Part shown: positions 5,499 through 11,767 of the stretch, one piece after another
How positions within the stretch are numbered: the stretch's first letter is position 1
Layout of the letters: every line of letters begins with the position of its first letter
NCBI GenBank assembly: GCA_037442385.1
Contig: JBBIQJ010000067.1
Coordinates: 1 to 11,767, forward strand
Source of the DNA: LDYB01 sp037442385
GTDB lineage: Bacteria > Armatimonadota > Fimbriimonadia > Fimbriimonadales > GBS-DC
Direction: 5' to 3'
Length of the DNA stretch: 11,767 bases
The notes under the pieces: generated by a model
What the model saw: the letters and a program-made list of their open reading frames with translations, nothing else
Database searches by the model: none
What the model was told of the DNA's origin: nothing
Made by a program: the position numbers and the translations under genes

Positions 5499-7358
5499 AT
5501 GGACTACGATGTGATTGTTGTGGGGACGGGACACGCAGGATGTGAGGCAGCCCTGGCAGCCGCGCGCATGGGGTGCCGCACGCTGGCAATCACGCTCAAT
5601 CTGGCACGTACCGCCCACATGCCCTGCAACTGCAGTATCGGCGGACCTGCGAAAGGGCATCTTGTGCGCGAAATTGACGCCCTCGGCGGACAGATGGGCA
5701 TCAACACCGACCTTACGCTCACTCATATCCGCTTCGTGGGCACGGGCAAGGGACCTGCCGTGCGCACGCTTCGCGCCCACGCCGATAAAGACCTCTATCC
5801 CGCCCAGATGCTTGCGACTCTGCAGGCACAACCGAACCTCACCCTGCTGGAGGGGAGTGTGGAGTCGCTGCTGGTACGCGACGATACCTGCTACGGCGTG
5901 CGCCTTGCCGATGGAAGTGAGATTTCGGCTCGCGCTGTGGTGCTGACAACGGGCACTTTCCTGAACGGGCTGTGTCATATTGGCGAGCGCAAGATTCAGT
6001 CCGCCCGCTTCGGCGACCCGCCCGCCAGGGGCTTGACCGAATGCCTGCGCCAGCTGGGGTTCCGTATCGGGCGATTCAAAACGGGCACCACGCCGCGAAT
6101 CGACAAAAAGAGCGTCGACCTCAGCCAATGGCAGGAGGTGCCTTCCGAACCGTGCCCGCCCTTCTCCTACATGCACGATGCGCTCAACCCGCCCCGTCCG
6201 CTGCTGCCTTGCTGGCAGACCTACACCAACGAGCGTACCCATGCGATTATCCGCGAGAACCTGCACCGCTCCGCGATATATGGGGGGCACATCGTCGGCG
6301 TGGGGCCCCGCTTCTGCCCCAGTATCGAAGATAAAATCGTGCGATTTCCTGACAAAGACCGCCACCCCGTCTATCTGGAACAGGAATACTGGGATAAGGA
6401 CGACCTCTATGTGCAGGGGATGTCCACCAGCCTGCCCGAAGAGGTACAGCTCGCGTTTTTGCGCACGCTCCCAGGGCTGGAAGAGGTGGTGATGATTCGC
6501 CCCGGCTACGCGGTGGAGTACGATATGGTCTTCCCCGACCAGCTGTACCCGACCCTGATGACCAAGCGGGTGCGCGGGCTGTTTCTGGCGGGACAGGTGA
6601 ACGGCACTTCGGGCTACGAAGAGGCGGCGGCGCAGGGGCTGGTGGCGGGCATCAACGCCGCGCTCTCTGTGCAAAACCGCGAGCCGATGGTGCTGGATCG
6701 CGCCAGCAGCTATATCGGTGTGCTGATTGACGACCTGGTCACCAAAGGGGTGGAGGACCCCTATCGGATGCTCACCGGGCGTGCGGAGCATCGCCTGCAC
6801 CTGCGCCATGATAACGCCGACGAGCGACTCACTCCGATAGGGCGACAGGTGGGGCTAGTGGACGACGCCCGCTGGAAGCGCTACTGCGAACGACGGGAGC
6901 GCATTCAGGCAGAACTGGAACGCCTTGATCAGCTAGAAATCAGTGGGCGCCACAATCCCCAACTGATTGCGCTGGGGGGCACGCCTGTGAACGCTCGAAT
7001 CAGCGCCCGCGAATACCTCCGCCGCCCCGAAGTCACCTACGCCCTACTCCACACCCTTTTCCCAACCGAGAACCCCCTGCCCCCTGAGCTGGCAGAGCAG
7101 GTGGAGATTATCGTCAAATACGAAGTCTATCTGCGCAAGCAGCAGCAACAGATTCAGCAGATGCGCCGCATGGAACACTGGGTTATCCCGGAGGACATAG
7201 ACTACGAGCGGCTGCCCGTGCTGTCGCGTGAGTCGCGCGAAAAACTCTCGCGCGTGCGCCCGCGCACTCTGGGTCAGGCGTCGCGCATTCCGGGCGTGCG
7301 CCCCGCCGATATTGCCTGCCTGATGATTTATCTCAAATCAGGGAATGGGAGCAAATGA
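5499..7358 (+). CDS. mnmG: tRNA uridine-5-carboxymethylaminomethyl modification enzyme MnmG (GidA)
   Basis: MnmG works with the GTPase MnmE to install the carboxymethylaminomethyl group on U34 of tRNAs reading two-codon boxes, using FAD, NADH and a folate one-carbon unit. The 619 residues compare with 629 in E. coli. The FAD-binding VIVVGTGHAGCEAAL is at 5-19, followed by AKGHLVREIDALGGQMG. GPRFCPSIEDKIVRF contains the conserved Cys equivalent to E. coli Cys277, and the sequence runs through TSGYEEAAAQGLVAGINAA to the tRNA-binding C-terminal motif RPRTLGQASRIPGVRPADIA. Unusually, the first Cys motif reads PCNCS (43-46) where most homologues have CNPA or CNPS. The frame stays open upstream to 5322, but the family N-terminus and a TACAAT box fix the ATG at 5499. 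MnmE is not in the window. The stop lies four bases from the convergent methyltransferase pseudogene. Confidence 0.97.
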   Translation: MDYDVIVVGTGHAGCEAALAAARMGCRTLAITLNLARTAHMPCNCSIGGPAKGHLVREIDALGGQMGINTDLTLTHIRFVGTGKGPAVRTLRAHADKDLYPAQMLATLQAQPNLTLLEGSVESLLVRDDTCYGVRLADGSEISARAVVLTTGTFLNGLCHIGERKIQSARFGDPPARGLTECLRQLGFRIGRFKTGTTPRIDKKSVDLSQWQEVPSEPCPPFSYMHDALNPPRPLLPCWQTYTNERTHAIIRENLHRSAIYGGHIVGVGPRFCPSIEDKIVRFPDKDRHPVYLEQEYWDKDDLYVQGMSTSLPEEVQLAFLRTLPGLEEVVMIRPGYAVEYDMVFPDQLYPTLMTKRVRGLFLAGQVNGTSGYEEAAAQGLVAGINAALSVQNREPMVLDRASSYIGVLIDDLVTKGVEDPYRMLTGRAEHRLHLRHDNADERLTPIGRQVGLVDDARWKRYCERRERIQAELERLDQLEISGRHNPQLIALGGTPVNARISAREYLRRPEVTYALLHTLFPTENPLPPELAEQVEIIVKYEVYLRKQQQQIQQMRRMEHWVIPEDIDYERLPVLSRESREKLSRVRPRTLGQASRIPGVRPADIACLMIYLKSGNGSK

Positions 7359-7362
7359 GCGC

Positions 7363-8603
7363 CTAACTGCCGAGCATGCTACCGCTTCTCAGCGAAATGA
7401 GAAACTCCACCAGCTCCTTCTTGGAGTTGCGCTTCCGTAACGGCTCTACCTGCATAGGAATTATGCCTGACGCTTCCATCAGCCGTGCAAGCAGCCGTTC
7501 CGCTGGCACGACGACCTCATAGAACTTGGCGTTTCCCACCACATAGTACACCTGTGCTCCTGGTCGCAACAACGGACTCAGGCTCATAAAGTGCGTTTGC
7601 ATATCCTGAAAGTAGCGCAGCACATAGCGCGAAAGGAGCGGGTTCTTTTCGTCAATAGCCTGCACAATCGCACGCAACTCCCCCAGAATAGCGTAGAGCG
7701 AGGGAGTCTCCAGCTCAATACTGTTCAGGCGGCTGGTGGCGACTCCCCATGTGCCGTCGATAGCTTGCCAATCCAGTTCGCCCACCTCGCGAGGCTCTTT
7801 TAGAAAACCCAGCCAGTAGAGAAAGGGACGCACTTCTCGAACATAGCTGATGCGGTTAGGATAGGGGGAGAGGTAATCACCGCATCATACAGGCGCCCCT
7901 GTAAGCATTCAAGTTTACGTGCGTCTCCAAGAAAGACCTCAACTTCACCCCTCAAGTTCTTCTGGGCAGAGCAGGCAACCTGATGCGCTATGTCTACAAA
8001 ATCCTGTAGAATGAGACTCGCTTCGTCCTGTGTGAACAAACTCGGCGAAGTTGTTTTGAAGGTAACAGAAAGATGATGATAACCTGCATTTGACCAGCGC
8101 ATGAGGGTTTGGCAGAATGCCATCAGGAGAAGATGAGTGACCTGTTCAGGTTCAGGTTCGCAAAGGCGACGAATGGCAGCGTAGAGGTGCGCGAGGACAT
8201 GCAGATGCTGAGGCGACCACCAGCGTTCGATATGATGCATCGGCGGAACCCATTCAGGAGGGTGAGAAAGCTTGGGCTCGCTCTGAAATGCTGCCTCGTG
8301 GGCAAGCTCGCTTACCCGTTCGACACAAGCAGGAGCATAGCGCCGAATTTTCGCTTGTGCCAACCAAGCAAGAAACGGATTTATCTCCACCATGTCGCAC
8401 GCAAAGCCTTGCTCTGCACAGACAAGTCCTGTTGTGCCCGTGCCCGCGAAGGGGTCCAGCACCCTGCAGTCCGCGCGCACCTGGCGAAGCAGCTGTTCCA
8501 CGAGGATAGCAGCCTACGCAGGCGTCAACCAAAGCCACCCATGTCGCCCGTTGTTCAAGTTCGCCTTGAAAGTGGGTTCGATTCGCCGCGTCAATTTACT
8601 CAT
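7363..8603 (-). pseudogene. DNA methyltransferase (alpha-type, SPPY motif), disrupted by a nonsense codon and a frameshift
   Basis: Joined across frames this is a modification methyltransferase of about 413 codons. It starts at ATG 8603 and runs through RHGWLWLTPA to a TAG at codon 30 (8514-8516), then stays in the same frame through VEQLLRQVRADCRVLDPFAGTGTTG (AdoMet-binding motif I) and DMVEINPFLAWLA. The catalytic motif is about to read TSPPY when the frame breaks at a run of five G on the plus strand (7864-7868). Restoring one base gives TSPPYPNRISYVREVRPF, and the other frame continues to 7363 with YVVGNAKFYEVVVP and RKRNSKKELVEF. SPPY is typical of N4-cytosine enzymes, though N6-adenine cannot be excluded; the FxGxG-before-SPPY order is the alpha type. 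A GTG at 8501 could restart after the TAG but not pass the frameshift. The GC content looks lower than in its neighbours, suggesting transfer. Target site is unknown. Confidence 0.85.
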
Positions 8604-9400
8604 CGTCCAACAACGTTCCTAAAAACACGCCGGATAGCTTCCTGCAGCCGCGAGCTGTTCCGATCGAAAAACCTGCTAAATCGAAACCCACGACCGTAGA
8701 AAAGAACGCGTAGGTGGAGCGAGTGGAATCATCGGCGGAAAGGCGTCCCGTAAGAAGAAGCCAATTCACCGAATTTGTAGCGCTGAGCTACCACTGCGTC
8801 TATCTGCTCAGACAGCACCAGCATCACCGGCATGTATCCTGCTGCGTACGCGCGAGCGGCGCTTTGAATATCCGCCTTCTGGCACTTCGCGTCACGACTC
8901 TTGTAGCCCTGTCGTATCTCAAAAACGACGCCTTTCAGGCGGCTCGAATCCACATCCTTCAGTTGTTGGGAAGCACGGTGTAGCCACGCGGAAAACCGCT
9001 CGCGAGATTCAGAGTGGCTGATGTCATCCAACAAAACTTTCGCGTCCAGTTCTACAGGGACGCTTTTGCCCGTTGCCTGAGGCTCTTCGTAGCTCCAGCG
9101 AATTTGATTCGCACTCAACCCGAAATGGTCTCTGAGGATTTGCTGGAGCAGCTTTTGGCAACCAATTCCAATCTGGCGGTACAGGGAAGTGATTCTGCCG
9201 CCCGCGCGATGCGCCCTGTAGATCACCGGAGTGTCTAAACCTATCCAGTGGTAGAAGGGGTCTGCTCCGTACTGCTGGAGGAATCGCGCCAAGGTGATAG
9301 ATTCCTTTCCACCTAAGCGAGGCTGATATGTCCTGAAGACCTCGATGGCATCCAGCAAAATACGGAGATACCGATGCTCGCGTTCGCCTTTGTGGTTCAT
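8596..9400 (-). pseudogene. Probable type II restriction endonuclease, C-terminal frameshift
   Basis: The intact part begins at ATG 9400 (MNHKGEREHRYLRILLD), overlapping the gltX stop as ATGA; an ATG at 9415 is also in frame but lies inside gltX. The block VFEIRQGYKSRDAKCQKADI (about 159-178) resembles PD-(D/E)xK-type endonucleases as I recall them, but the exact catalytic residues cannot be assigned by eye. The first frame ends at 8729 after RYKFGEL. Shifting one frame at the AAA tract (plus-strand 8774-8776) restores a plausible tail, NSVNWLLLTG, then STYAFFSTVVGFDLAGF, ending with TAA at 8596-8598. That gives about 267 residues, and the end overlaps the methyltransferase ATG by eight bases (ATGAGTAA). 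The continuity and overlap strongly suggest the shifted tail is real. The restriction assignment rests mainly on pairing with the methyltransferase. Confidence 0.65.
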
Positions 9401-10860
9401 GGAGCATGCACCCATCCCTGGGCGCGGCGCAGGCGTTTCAAAACGCGCTCCTTGCCCAGCACCGCCATCATCTCAAACAGGCTCGGTCCCGTTGTGCGCC
9501 CGCTAAGCGCCACTCGAACGGGGTGAATCACCTCGCCACCTTTGACGCCCAGCCACGCAATCACCTCGCGCGTGACGCGCTCCACCGACTCGGCGTCAAA
9601 CGATTCCAGCGCCTCATAGCGGCGTATCAGCTCTTCCAGCATCTGAGGGATATGGGGCTGGATGTACCACTTGCGCACTGCCGCCTCGTCAATCGGGTAA
9701 TCGTCGCGGAAGAAGAAGTCAGTCAGCGCCACCACATCCTTGAGGAGCTTCATCTTCTCCTGCTCCAGAGGAACCACCTGCTCGGCGTAGGCGCGGGTCT
9801 CCGCGTCCAGCTCTTTCGACAACAAACCCGCCTCCTGCAGGTAGGGCAGGCAGTATTCCACCAGCTGCTCCCTGGAGAGGCGGCGGATGTAGACCCCGTT
9901 CATCCAGAGCAACTTATCGTGATGGAAGACGAAGGGGTTGTCCGACACGCGCTCCAGCGAGAAGAGTTCGATAATCTCCTCGCGGCTCAGGATTTCGCGG
10001 TCGTCGCCGGGGTTCCAGCCACAGAGCGCGAGAAAGTTGAACATTGCGTCGGGCAGGTAGCCCTCTTTGATAAACTCCACGAACTGCACATGCCCGTGCC
10101 GCTTGGAAAGTTTCTGGCGGTCGGGTCCCAGCAGCAGGGGCAGGTGAGCGAACTTGGGAGGCTCCCAGCCGAGCGCCTTGTAGAGGTTCAGGTGGCGCGG
10201 CATGCTGGAGATCCATTCGTCGCCCCGAATCACATGGGTAATCTCCATCAGGTGATCGTCTACGATGTTTGCCAGATGGTAAGTGGGGTAGCCATCCGAC
10301 TTGAGCATCACGAAATCGTCGGTGAGCGCATTTCGAAACTCGGTGTAGCCGTGAATCAGGTCTTCATAGCCGACAGTTCCTTCCAGCGGCATCGCGAACC
10401 GAATCACATAGGGCAGCCCGTCGGCTTCGCGGGCGCGCACCTCCTCGGGCGTAAGTTTGCGGCATCGGCGGTCGTACATGGTGGTCGCAGCGCCCATCGC
10501 TTTCTGTTGCTCGCGCATGCGCTCCAGGTCTTCAGGCGTGCAGAAGCACTTGTAGGCTTTGCCTTCCTCCACCAGACGGTGTGCTATCTCCTGATAGATT
10601 GCCAGTCGCTGGGACTGATGGTACGGTCCGTAGGGTCCGCCGACATCGGGACCTTCGTCCCACTCGATGCCCAACCAGCGGAGCGACCACTTGATGTCGT
10701 CTTCCGAGCCGGGCACATAACGGTTGCGGTCGGTGTCTTCGATCCGCACAATGAATTTGCCCCCATGATGGCGGGCGAACACATAGTTGAACAGAGCCGT
10801 GCGGATATTCCCCACATGGGGGGAACCCGTGGGACTGGGCGCGTAGCGTACTCGTACCAT
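9397..10860 (-). CDS. gltX: Glutamyl-tRNA synthetase
   Basis: This class I aminoacyl-tRNA synthetase charges tRNA-Glu with glutamate, and also tRNA-Gln if the enzyme is non-discriminating and GatCAB is present. With the start at 10860 it has 487 residues, the normal length. The HIGH-type motif is PTGSPHVGN (HVGN at 15-18), IVRIEDTD is at about 37-44, and the KMSKS-type loop is KLSKRHG at 250-256. CFC (105-107) and RRCR (Cys133) mark the acceptor-binding insert, where some GluRSs hold zinc. IRGDEWISSMPRHLNLYKALGW precedes the loop. The frame is open to 10920, but MVRVRYAPSPTG is the family N-terminus and a TACAAT box lies seven bases before ATG 10860. It heads an operon with the broken restriction-modification pair, whose first gene overlaps it by four bases. 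Confidence 0.97.
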   Translation of the reverse strand: MVRVRYAPSPTGSPHVGNIRTALFNYVFARHHGGKFIVRIEDTDRNRYVPGSEDDIKWSLRWLGIEWDEGPDVGGPYGPYHQSQRLAIYQEIAHRLVEEGKAYKCFCTPEDLERMREQQKAMGAATTMYDRRCRKLTPEEVRAREADGLPYVIRFAMPLEGTVGYEDLIHGYTEFRNALTDDFVMLKSDGYPTYHLANIVDDHLMEITHVIRGDEWISSMPRHLNLYKALGWEPPKFAHLPLLLGPDRQKLSKRHGHVQFVEFIKEGYLPDAMFNFLALCGWNPGDDREILSREEIIELFSLERVSDNPFVFHHDKLLWMNGVYIRRLSREQLVEYCLPYLQEAGLLSKELDAETRAYAEQVVPLEQEKMKLLKDVVALTDFFFRDDYPIDEAAVRKWYIQPHIPQMLEELIRRYEALESFDAESVERVTREVIAWLGVKGGEVIHPVRVALSGRTTGPSLFEMMAVLGKERVLKRLRRAQGWVHAP

Positions 10861-10867
10861 GCCCAAG

Positions 10868-10873
10868 ATTGTA
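10868..10873 (-). promoter_or_regulatory. Putative -10 box of gltX (TACAAT), leaderless spacing
   Basis: Minus-strand TCGGGTACAAT ends seven bases before ATG 10860, so the transcript would start at the ATG. This also argues against the longer open frame beginning at 10920, whose start would lie upstream of the box. No -35 match is visible at normal distance. Confidence 0.5.
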
Positions 10874-10909
10874 CCCGACGGGGGAAACCGCACTGGCTGG
10901 CGTTCAGAT

Positions 10910-10939
10910 TTGGCACTCACGCCCTAAAGGAAGTATGAT
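10910..10939 (+). promoter_or_regulatory. Putative sigma-70-type promoter of the vapB-like gene (TTGGCA-18-TATGAT)
   Basis: TTGGCA at 10910-10915 and TATGAT at 10934-10939 are separated by 18 bases. The -10 box ends seven bases before ATG 10947, predicting a leaderless mRNA. This is the only promoter in the window where I can also see a convincing -35. An AAGGAAG overlaps just upstream of the box, too far (13 bases) from ATG 10947 and too near the alternative ATG 10935. Confidence 0.5.
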
Positions 10940-10946
10940 CCTTACG

Positions 10947-11186
10947 ATGTCCGCACGTGCAGAAATCGAGCTATCTTTGGAACAGTGGCAACAGCTGCAG
11001 CAGTTGGTGAAGCGACGCAAGCGAAGTGTAGAGCAGTTAATTGCGGAAGCCGTTGCCTACTGGCTCCAGCAGCAAGCAGCAGAGGCTTGGGAGACGCGCA
11101 AGCAGCGGGCGCTCTCGATAGTGGGGCGCTTCCCTGCCGAACCCGACCTCGCTCAGAAACACGACGAATATCTGGAGGTTGAATGA
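10947..11186 (+). CDS. Antitoxin-like small protein, probable ribbon-helix-helix type (VapB-like)
   Basis: This is a 79-residue protein. Residues 5-40 (AEIELSLEQWQQLQQL, then RSVEQLIAEAVAYWLQQ) have the beta-helix-helix pattern of CopG/Arc-type ribbon-helix-helix DNA-binding domains. The C-terminal half (about 41-79) is charged and likely the toxin-binding tail. It overlaps the downstream PIN-domain gene as ATGA (11183-11186), the usual antitoxin-first arrangement, and would bind its own promoter together with the toxin. Start 10947 is preferred because of the TATGAT box seven bases before it; the in-frame ATG at 10935 would add four residues. No damage is seen here, unlike in the toxin gene. 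Confidence 0.72.
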   Translation: MSARAEIELSLEQWQQLQQLVKRRKRSVEQLIAEAVAYWLQQQAAEAWETRKQRALSIVGRFPAEPDLAQKHDEYLEVE

Positions 11187-11569
11187 ACGTCTATCTGGAT
11201 ACCTCGGTAGTGCTGGCAGTGCTTAATCCGAATGACCAATTTCATTCGTCTGCACGCGAGCAATGGCAAGCCGTTGCTGGAAAGCACCACGCTCATGGTA
11301 TTTTCCAACTAGGTACTCCTGGAAACTCTGGCACTGGTGCAGCGCCGAATGGGATTAGACGCGGCGCGCACCGTGATTGCCGATGTCCTACCAAATGGGT
11401 CTCTCCAACGGAACACTGGGCAGCGGTGCAGCTATGGCTCAATCTGAATCGTCGTCAGATAAGTTTAGTGGACTGTGTGAGATTCGTGCAAATGCGTCGG
11501 CTTGGGATTCAGGAAGTATTCACCTTCGATTCACATTTCGCAGAACAGGGCTTTACCTGTCCACCTTAG
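11183..11569 (+). pseudogene. PIN-domain toxin (VapC family), disrupted by two frameshifts and a stop
   Basis: VapC toxins are PIN-fold ribonucleases that cleave RNA, often tRNA. The N-terminus MNVYLDTSVVLAVLNPND carries the first acidic residue (Asp6), and the C-terminal part ISLVDCVRFVQMRRLG...VFTFDSHFAEQGF has the later ones. The open frame is continuous, but its middle (about 11292-11393) reads as nonsense. The +1 frame there encodes the expected PIN segment: FSN, a TAG at 11310-11312, then VLLETLALVQRRMGLDAARTV with the conserved Glu. So the gene appears to have gained a base near 11290, lost one near 11391-11396 (CCAAATGGG), and replaced a codon, normally Tyr, with TAG. The 128-residue product would lack the catalytic Glu and helix packing and is probably inactive. 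Sequencing error is possible but would need three events. Confidence 0.75.
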
Positions 11570-11629
11570 ATAAAACTATTCTACTCTACTGTGCATAAAA
11601 CACATTCCGAGTTGACGCTCTCCATCGGG

Positions 11630-11635
11630 TATAGT
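11630..11635 (+). promoter_or_regulatory. Possible -10 box of the terC-like gene (TATAGT)
   Basis: CGGGTATAGT resembles the GGG-preceded -10 boxes of other genes here. A TTGACG lies at 11612-11617, only 12 bases upstream and too close for a standard -35. Transcription from this box would give a leader of about 38 bases that includes the ribosome binding site at 11665. Confidence 0.35.
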
Positions 11636-11664
11636 TCATGCCCGCAGCCACTTCAACCCTTAAC

Positions 11665-11671
11665 GAGGGAG
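11665..11671 (+). promoter_or_regulatory. Ribosome binding site (GAGGGAG) of the terC-like gene
   Basis: The purine-rich GAGGGAG lies eight bases before ATG 11680 and supports that start. An in-frame ATG at 11638 sits only two bases after the TATAGT box, too close to be within its transcript, and would add 14 polar residues. Confidence 0.6.
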
Positions 11672-11679
11672 CCGAACGC

Positions 11680-11767
11680 ATGGAAGCCATTATCGCCCTG
11701 ATTACGCTCAGCGCATTGGAGATTGTGCTGGGGATCGACAACATCATTTTTATCTCCATCCTTTCCG
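11680..11767 (+). CDS. TerC-family integral membrane protein, 3'-truncated by the window
   Basis: Only 29 residues are visible. They match the highly conserved TerC N-terminal helix: ALITLSALEIVLGIDNIIFISIL, including the paired acidic residues Glu and Asp of the LEIVLGIDN signature. TerC proteins are polytopic inner-membrane proteins; some members (Alx, MeeF/YceF/YkoY types) are linked to manganese export and metallation of secreted proteins, others to tellurium resistance. The start at 11680 is chosen for the GAGGGAG site. Subtype cannot be told from this fragment. The roughly 110 bases before it (11570-11679) contain only the promoter-like elements listed; I see no yybP-ykoY-type riboswitch, for which the predicted leader is too short. 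Confidence 0.9.
   Translation, partial: MEAIIALITLSALEIVLGIDNIIFISILS

Noticed and set aside
5457..6809. A 450-codon open frame on the minus strand inside mnmG
   Set aside because: It is antisense to a well-conserved mnmG, its translation is low-complexity, rich in His, Arg, Gln and Ala, with no recognisable domain. This is typical of GC-rich codon bias keeping the opposite strand open.
7363..7833. Stand-alone 156-codon gene starting at GTG 7833
   Set aside because: Its first residues continue the methyltransferase sequence directly after a one-base shift, with no start signal; it is the C-terminal half of the broken gene.
9406..10938. A 510-codon open frame on the plus strand opposite gltX
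   Set aside because: It mirrors the gltX coding strand almost exactly, shows no family motifs, and lacks its own start signals. It is an antisense shadow.
8514..11312. TAG recoded as a sense codon (for example tyrosine, glutamine or pyrrolysine)
   Set aside because: Intact genes in the window (scpA, bcp, the membrane protein gene) end in TAG followed directly by other genes, and both genes with internal TAG also carry frameshifts, which fits decay better.
7363..11569. All frame disruptions as pure sequencing error
   Set aside because: Cannot be excluded without reads, but long genes on either side (gltX, mnmG, tdh) are undisturbed, while six lesions fall only in mobile-type genes, which favours real decay.
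11570..11679. yybP-ykoY manganese riboswitch upstream of the terC-like gene
   Set aside because: The predicted leader is about 38 bases, too short for that element, and no multi-helix structure with its conserved loops could be recognised.

Overview
This is a GC-rich, gene-dense bacterial chromosome segment dominated by housekeeping genes, with two small decayed accessory patches. The genes (scpA, ruvX, mnmG, gltX, bcp, tdh, psuG, a subtilase with Ig-like repeats, terC) are bacterial but do not fix the phylum. The many start codons placed directly behind a -10-like hexamer, with no Shine-Dalgarno, resemble leaderless-rich groups such as Deinococcus-Thermus. The gene content would also suit a deep-branching thermophile such as Armatimonadota. 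This placement is inference only.

Layout. Bases 1-1340 (+) hold the 3' part of a secreted subtilisin-like protease ending in two tandem Ig-like repeats. A strong hairpin follows, then psuG (1391-2242, +), pseudouridine 5'-phosphate glycosidase. Its stop codon overlaps that of bcp (peroxiredoxin, 2239-2715, -), which lies behind scpA (2731-3471, -). Divergent from scpA is a small three-helix membrane protein (3550-4011, +) that abuts the convergent pair tdh-ruvX (threonine dehydrogenase and a YqgF/RuvX nuclease, 4012-5450, -, overlapping by ATGA). mnmG (tRNA U34 modification, 5499-7358, +) diverges from tdh across a 48-bp double promoter.

Bases 7363-9400 (-) contain a restriction-modification pair that is visible only when reading frames are joined. 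An endonuclease-like gene (8596-9400) overlaps gltX by ATGA, and a DNA methyltransferase gene (7363-8603) overlaps the endonuclease gene by eight bases. Both are broken: the methyltransferase has an in-frame TAG at codon 30 and a one-base frameshift inside its SPPY catalytic motif, and the endonuclease has a frameshift near its C-terminus. gltX (9397-10860, -) is intact and heads this operon.

Divergent from gltX is a toxin-antitoxin locus (10947-11569, +): an intact ribbon-helix-helix-type antitoxin and a PIN-domain toxin carrying two compensating frameshifts and an in-frame TAG. The window ends in the first 29 codons of a TerC-family membrane protein (11680 onward, +).

How the parts relate. 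The core genes cover chromosome segregation (ScpA), DNA or RNA processing (RuvX), translation (GltX, MnmG), oxidative defence (Bcp), threonine breakdown (Tdh) and pseudouridine recycling (PsuG). They form no single pathway. At least six starts (bcp, scpA, tdh, mnmG, gltX, vapB) have a TANNNT -10-like box 6-12 nt before the ATG, so short-leader or leaderless mRNAs appear to be the rule here. Apart from the broken restriction-modification and toxin genes, no stretch longer than 300 bases lacks a gene. I saw no tRNA, rRNA, CRISPR array or insertion sequence.
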